Assembly (NCBI RefSeq): GCF_003324165.1
Contig: NW_025407853.1
Coordinates: forward strand, 434,001 to 498,000
DNA: 64,000 bases
Source of the DNA: Naegleria lovaniensis
Taxonomy: Eukaryota > Heterolobosea > Eutetramitea > Acrasida > Naegleriidae
Reading direction: 5' to 3'
The notes below the pieces were generated by a model, which was not told the origin of the DNA, made no database searches, and saw only the letters and a list, made by a program, of their open reading frames with translations. Made by a program: the position numbers and the translations under genes. This document shows positions 60,122-64,000 of this stretch, one piece after another. Positions within the stretch are counted from its first letter, which is position 1. Every line of letters starts with the position of its first letter.

Positions 60122-62968
60122 ATGTTGTTTCAACAAAAAATGCACAACAGAAATGTTATGGTGACAGGAGCATCATCGACTGGAGTTGCCATGACCACAT
60201 CATTCACACGCAATGGCCCCACTTCATCCTCTCATGACTTTACGAATGACTTTGAACCGATAACCAGCCAAGTATCATCATCATCATTGAACAGCAATTA
60301 CACACCCAACAAACCAATGCTAATACGGAGTACCCACCATCAAAAATCTCCTCTCATCACTCTGATCCGAAGATTGTGTTGTTGCTGTATGAGTAGTAGC
60401 AAAACATCACGTGCTGCTGGAAATATTCGAGGAGGAATGAACAAGTCTCGTGTGACTGTGTCAGTGGCCATTCTCTTTTCCTTGTTCATATTTTTGTTTT
60501 TGGTCTTGCAATCGAAATTTAATATCATCACGAGCCACTCGAGCAATTCGGAAAACAAATTGGCCAAGAACTCTCTTCATACGAAGGAATCTAAATCTCA
60601 TCAACAGCAAACTCTTAAATTAAGAGCTTCTTCTGATCAACGATTTTCATGTGAAGATGGAGGAGGATATGAAGTCACAGATTCAAAACTCACCATTCTT
60701 GTAACACCATCATTGAGAGAGAGTGATTTTAAATTTATTACGAGTCAAAACATTGGAGAAAATGTCATCTTGGAATGGCTGTTATTTAAAGAAAAGGATC
60801 AAACAACTCCCAAGTTTTTGAAAAAACTCCAAAAGAAAGTAATTCTAGTCGATGAGATCAAGAATGAAATGGAATTATTGAAAATAGGATTAGAACATTC
60901 GACAGGAGAGTATTTATTCCTTCTTCCTTATGAAGTACATTTATTTGGAACATCCTCTCAAGAAATATTTAAATTGAAGTTGAGTCAATTGAAATGCAAT
61001 ACTCAATCTGCTATTTTGGGTTCCATGCTCATTTATCCAATTAATGTCATTTCACAAAAACCAAGTTATAATTACACAAGCGCCAACGACCTCGACTCAT
61101 CTTTTAATATTTATAGTATGACATACAGACTTTCAAAAAGAGACAAGAATATTCCAGTACCTTATCATTACAGAAGAGGTAGAAACTACTTTTCGCTTCC
61201 AAGCTCGTCTAAAATACATTTAGACAATAACATTTGTGTGGCATTTGCTGGAGCCTTCTTCAAGACCTCAAAATTCAAAAATGTGAAATTCGATATCGAT
61301 TACATGAGTCGAGAATTGAATGAGATACAATTGTGTCTACAGCTCTACAATCAAAAGAAACACATTGTGTTTGATCATCAACCACAAGTTGATGATTTTT
61401 CTGTTGTAGTTCCCTACGTGTTGCCAAACGTAGAATCAGTCTCAGAAGAGGACAATTCAAATCCTTGGAGTTTTGTGCTGTCACGTGCCTCCTCTCGGAA
61501 TGAAGAAGAACATTCTAAGTCCATCAATGCCTATGAACAAGCTCCACCAACAACCAATCGATTTATTCCTTTCAACACTTATTCAATTGGAAATGTGAAA
61601 AAATTCCTTAAAAAACATACACAGACTCTAAATGAAATTCTTGACACAGAATATAAGAAACACATGAACAATATGACAAGCATGTCATTGGTATGGGATT
61701 TTGGCGCTGGCTCTTGCTCTGGTTGGTTCATGGAAACTGAAGAATTTGTGACCAATTTAGACATGGAATATAGAGCACCCAATTTGAGAATTATTACTGG
61801 AAGAGAAGACATGTGCCTTGGATTAGAGTCTTACAAATTTGAAAGTCTCGATCGATTAATTTCTCGAGATGACATTAGCTCTGATATTGACATTTTCATT
61901 TCTCACAAACCTCCAACGAGATATCCAAAATCATTTCCCTACAAAGGACTGGTTCAGTTGAGTGGAATTCCAAAATATGTCATTGGAAGAAGTATGCATG
62001 AATCTGAAAAATTACCACAAGAATGGATTTCCAATTTGAAATTAGTGAATGAGGTGTGGCTACCAAGTAGTTTCCTTGTGGATATTCTCGTTAAGAAGTA
62101 TCATGTGAGTCCTGAAAAACTTCAAGTCGTTCCAGAACCTATTGACACAGATTTCTATAGTCCTTACTATTCAAAGTATTTACGAATTGATCAATTGAAA
62201 AAGATTGTCAAACAACTTGACTATGAACCAAATCATTATCACTTTTATTCCGTTTTCAAATATGAGGAAAGAAAAGGGCCAGAGTATTTATTAATGGCTT
62301 ATTTTGATGAATTTGCCAATGTGAAAGATGTGACTCTTCATTTACAGACCTACATGTTCATGCATCCCAATGGACGAGATCAGAAAGTAGTCGAGCAAGC
62401 AATCGATGAGATTCGTCACGAATTTCTCAAAACACGAAAAGATTTGAAACGAGAGAATTTACCTCGTGTCAATATTATTTCACAAGTTGTTCCAACAACG
62501 GTCATGCCTCACATGTATCATCATATGGATTGCTTTGTGCTACCAAGTCGTGGAGAGGGATTTGGATTACCATATGCTGAAGCCATGTCCATGGGATTAC
62601 CAACTATTGGTACAAATTATGGAGGACAACTTCAATTTATGAATTTACATAATTCTTATTTGATTGATGTGATTGGAGAGAGAGATCCAGATCAAGAATT
62701 TGTGATACCCAATGTCAAACATTTGAAGAAACTCATGAAATATGTCTATTCAAATAGAAATGAAGCAAAATTGATGGGAAAAAGAGCTCGACAATACATT
62801 GAACAGAATTTAACACATCAAGTAGTGAATCAAATATTAATTAAACAATTGAGAAGAATTGAAAAGAAGATACAACAAGCAAATTCTCAACAACAGATGA
62901 GTGACAATGAGAAACAAGCAAAATCAAACAAGCAGTTGAAAATTGAGAAGAGATCACGACTAAGGTAA
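60122..62968 (+). CDS. Type II membrane glycosyltransferase, GT-B fold (GT4 family)
   Basis: 948 residues from ATG 60122 (the open frame begins earlier with GTG). A Ser/Thr-rich cytosolic tail contains a CCCCM cluster near residue 90 that may be palmitoylated. One membrane anchor follows (VAILFSLFIFLFLVLQ, about 117-133), then a lumenal N-terminal GT-A-like or unknown region and a C-terminal GT4 domain. In the GT4 part, VVPEPIDTDFY, FYSVFKYEERKGPEYLL, and PSRGEGFGLPYAEAMSMGLP with the donor-binding E-x7-E pattern are clear, then GTNYGG. Likely Golgi. Two catalytic modules in one chain would be unusual, but I cannot prove that the first is active. Confidence 0.85.
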   Translation: MLFQQKMHNRNVMVTGASSTGVAMTTSFTRNGPTSSSHDFTNDFEPITSQVSSSSLNSNYTPNKPMLIRSTHHQKSPLITLIRRLCCCCMSSSKTSRAAGNIRGGMNKSRVTVSVAILFSLFIFLFLVLQSKFNIITSHSSNSENKLAKNSLHTKESKSHQQQTLKLRASSDQRFSCEDGGGYEVTDSKLTILVTPSLRESDFKFITSQNIGENVILEWLLFKEKDQTTPKFLKKLQKKVILVDEIKNEMELLKIGLEHSTGEYLFLLPYEVHLFGTSSQEIFKLKLSQLKCNTQSAILGSMLIYPINVISQKPSYNYTSANDLDSSFNIYSMTYRLSKRDKNIPVPYHYRRGRNYFSLPSSSKIHLDNNICVAFAGAFFKTSKFKNVKFDIDYMSRELNEIQLCLQLYNQKKHIVFDHQPQVDDFSVVVPYVLPNVESVSEEDNSNPWSFVLSRASSRNEEEHSKSINAYEQAPPTTNRFIPFNTYSIGNVKKFLKKHTQTLNEILDTEYKKHMNNMTSMSLVWDFGAGSCSGWFMETEEFVTNLDMEYRAPNLRIITGREDMCLGLESYKFESLDRLISRDDISSDIDIFISHKPPTRYPKSFPYKGLVQLSGIPKYVIGRSMHESEKLPQEWISNLKLVNEVWLPSSFLVDILVKKYHVSPEKLQVVPEPIDTDFYSPYYSKYLRIDQLKKIVKQLDYEPNHYHFYSVFKYEERKGPEYLLMAYFDEFANVKDVTLHLQTYMFMHPNGRDQKVVEQAIDEIRHEFLKTRKDLKRENLPRVNIISQVVPTTVMPHMYHHMDCFVLPSRGEGFGLPYAEAMSMGLPTIGTNYGGQLQFMNLHNSYLIDVIGERDPDQEFVIPNVKHLKKLMKYVYSNRNEAKLMGKRARQYIEQNLTHQVVNQILIKQLRRIEKKIQQANSQQQMSDNEKQAKSNKQLKIEKRSRLR

Positions 62969-63040
62969 AATTAAATTATTGAAGAATTTGAACATGATTT
63001 TCAATCTTCGTTTGAATTCCTCAACTTACCATCAAAAAAA

Positions 63041-63814
63041 ATGATTGCTTCAAAATTTTCATCTTTCACTTCACGTTGTCTTGGCAATTGTTGTTTCTCT
63101 TCTGTAAAATATTACTCGTTCATAAACTACATCGGAATTAGAAGGAATAATGGCCTTTTCAAAATAGAAAATCATGAGAACAAGCTCTTTTCAGTGTTTC
63201 ATCATAAAACTCAATTCGGCAATGTTAATCATTATTTATTGTCATCATCTTCAGGAAAGAAAGACACAAAAGAAGATGATGATATTCAAGAGGAAGAAGA
63301 CCAAATTGACGATAATAACGCTAGCGATTTTGAATACATACCTCCAAAACATGTAAATCCGGAGGACTTGCATCCCGACCGCCCAATATTTGATGGACAT
63401 ATTCCGAAGGAGAAATTAATTATTACATTTTCGAGAAGCTCTGGACCAGGTGGCCAGAACGTAAATAAGGTCAATACCAAAGTTGACGTTAGACTGCCAA
63501 TAGATTCTGCTGATTGGATTCCTGACATTGTTAAAGAGAGGCTGAAAGAGCTCTATGCAAACAAAATTAATAAGGAAGGTGAATTAATCATTCAGGCATC
63601 CAGTTTTAGAACACAAGATCAAAACATGAAAGATGGAATTCACAGATTGAAAGGATATATTGCAGAAGCATACAATATTCCTAAAGAATGGAAGCCCAGG
63701 GAAGGTAGAACCGAGAAAGGAGATGCTATTCGATTGAAAGATAAGAAAAAGCATTCTGAAAAAAAGCAAAGAAGACAAGAAGGAAAGAGAATACGAAATA
63801 TTTATGATATTTAA
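63041..63814 (+). CDS. MRPL58: ICT1/MRPL58-type peptidyl-tRNA hydrolase, mitochondrial
   Basis: 257 residues. The first 50 are rich in Ser, Phe and Arg, a likely mitochondrial presequence. An acidic linker (EDDDIQEEEDQIDD) precedes the RF-1 domain: FSRSSGPGGQNVNKVNTKV with the catalytic GGQ, VKERLKEL, QASSFRTQDQN, and a very basic tail (KDKKKHSEKKQRRQEGKR), which in ICT1 binds the mRNA channel of stalled ribosomes. It has no codon-recognition domain, so it is a rescue factor and not RF1. It follows the glycosyltransferase by 72 bp on the same strand. Confidence 0.92.
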   Translation: MIASKFSSFTSRCLGNCCFSSVKYYSFINYIGIRRNNGLFKIENHENKLFSVFHHKTQFGNVNHYLLSSSSGKKDTKEDDDIQEEEDQIDDNNASDFEYIPPKHVNPEDLHPDRPIFDGHIPKEKLIITFSRSSGPGGQNVNKVNTKVDVRLPIDSADWIPDIVKERLKELYANKINKEGELIIQASSFRTQDQNMKDGIHRLKGYIAEAYNIPKEWKPREGRTEKGDAIRLKDKKKHSEKKQRRQEGKRIRNIYDI

Positions 63815-63850
63815 AAGTCTACTCTACTTGTGAAAGGAGAGAAATCCATA

Positions 63851-63953
63851 TTAACAATATTTTACGTTCGTTCTATGTACATATTCTCGAACAATAAGGA
63901 ATTTTTCTTTTCGTTCCAAGTTTGCTCTTTGCTCTGCTGCTAAATATTTCAAT
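63851..63953 (-). CDS. Last exon of a gene entering from the right (partial)
   Basis: On the minus strand an acceptor-like ATGTTCAG is followed by an open frame reading LKYLAAEQRANLERKEKF, then LIVREYVHRTNVKYC and TAA (complement of 63851-63853). It is convergent with the ICT1 gene, 36 bp away. The amino-acid composition looks coding, but the frame is only 34 codons and the rest lies outside the window. Confidence 0.35.
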
Positions 63954-64000
63954 CTGAACATACTGGTAAATTTTGCAAGGAAATAAGAAATTATAAGAAA

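Overview
The window is nuclear DNA of a compact, AT-rich protist genome and most resembles a heterolobosean amoeba such as Naegleria. This is inferred from gene content: short GTAAGT-type introns of about 50-150 bp, small intergenic gaps, genes on both strands, a eukaryotic housekeeping set (cytosolic ThrRS, MED22-like, HSBP1, VWA8, ABCC transporter, LZTR1-like Kelch-BTB, ICT1), a class II B12-type ribonucleotide reductase and a tyrosine-recombinase retrotransposon. No database search was possible, so every name rests on motifs and remembered family sequences. LAYOUT. 1-13.3 kb: 3' part of VWA8, threonyl-tRNA synthetase, a four-exon type II NADH dehydrogenase, a small zinc-ribbon protein, a short class II RNR, and the body of a membrane coiled-coil gene. 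13.3-18.05 kb: a DIRS/PAT-type retrotransposon with Gag, RT-RNase H and tyrosine recombinase, framed by split direct repeats. It sits inside the coding sequence of the coiled-coil gene, and removing it in silico restores that reading frame. 18.3-30.0 kb: NUDT14-like Nudix hydrolase, a Q/N/S/T-rich protein with an acidic tail, a chromodomain protein, two unknown proteins, a type II membrane glycosyltransferase and an O-methyltransferase. 30-40.4 kb is accessory DNA. It holds an RNase H relic and two decayed copies of a gene joining a SANT/Myb-like domain to a two-motif LAGLIDADG endonuclease. It also holds a tRNA-Ser(CGA) gene cut in the anticodon by a 3.8 kb insert, and two intact-looking tRNA-Ser copies with one extra base at exactly that position. 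40.4-64 kb is ordinary and gene-dense: an RGG protein, a methyltransferase, an ABCC transporter with a 5-nt microexon in Walker A, Kelch-BTB, ALDH, MED22-like, a secreted protein, HSBP1, a MEKK-like kinase, a GT-B glycosyltransferase and ICT1. MOST NOTABLE. (1) The tRNA-Ser locus looks like a homing-endonuclease element that targets the serine anticodon: the split site, a 7-bp flanking duplication, +1 A copies carried inside the insert, and a LAGLIDADG gene. (2) The retrotransposon has a 1.67-kb stop-free second frame over its RT gene, in phase with Gag and, after one TAG, with the recombinase. (3) The same element carries a terminal array of GGATGCCT octamers alternating with different short palindromes.
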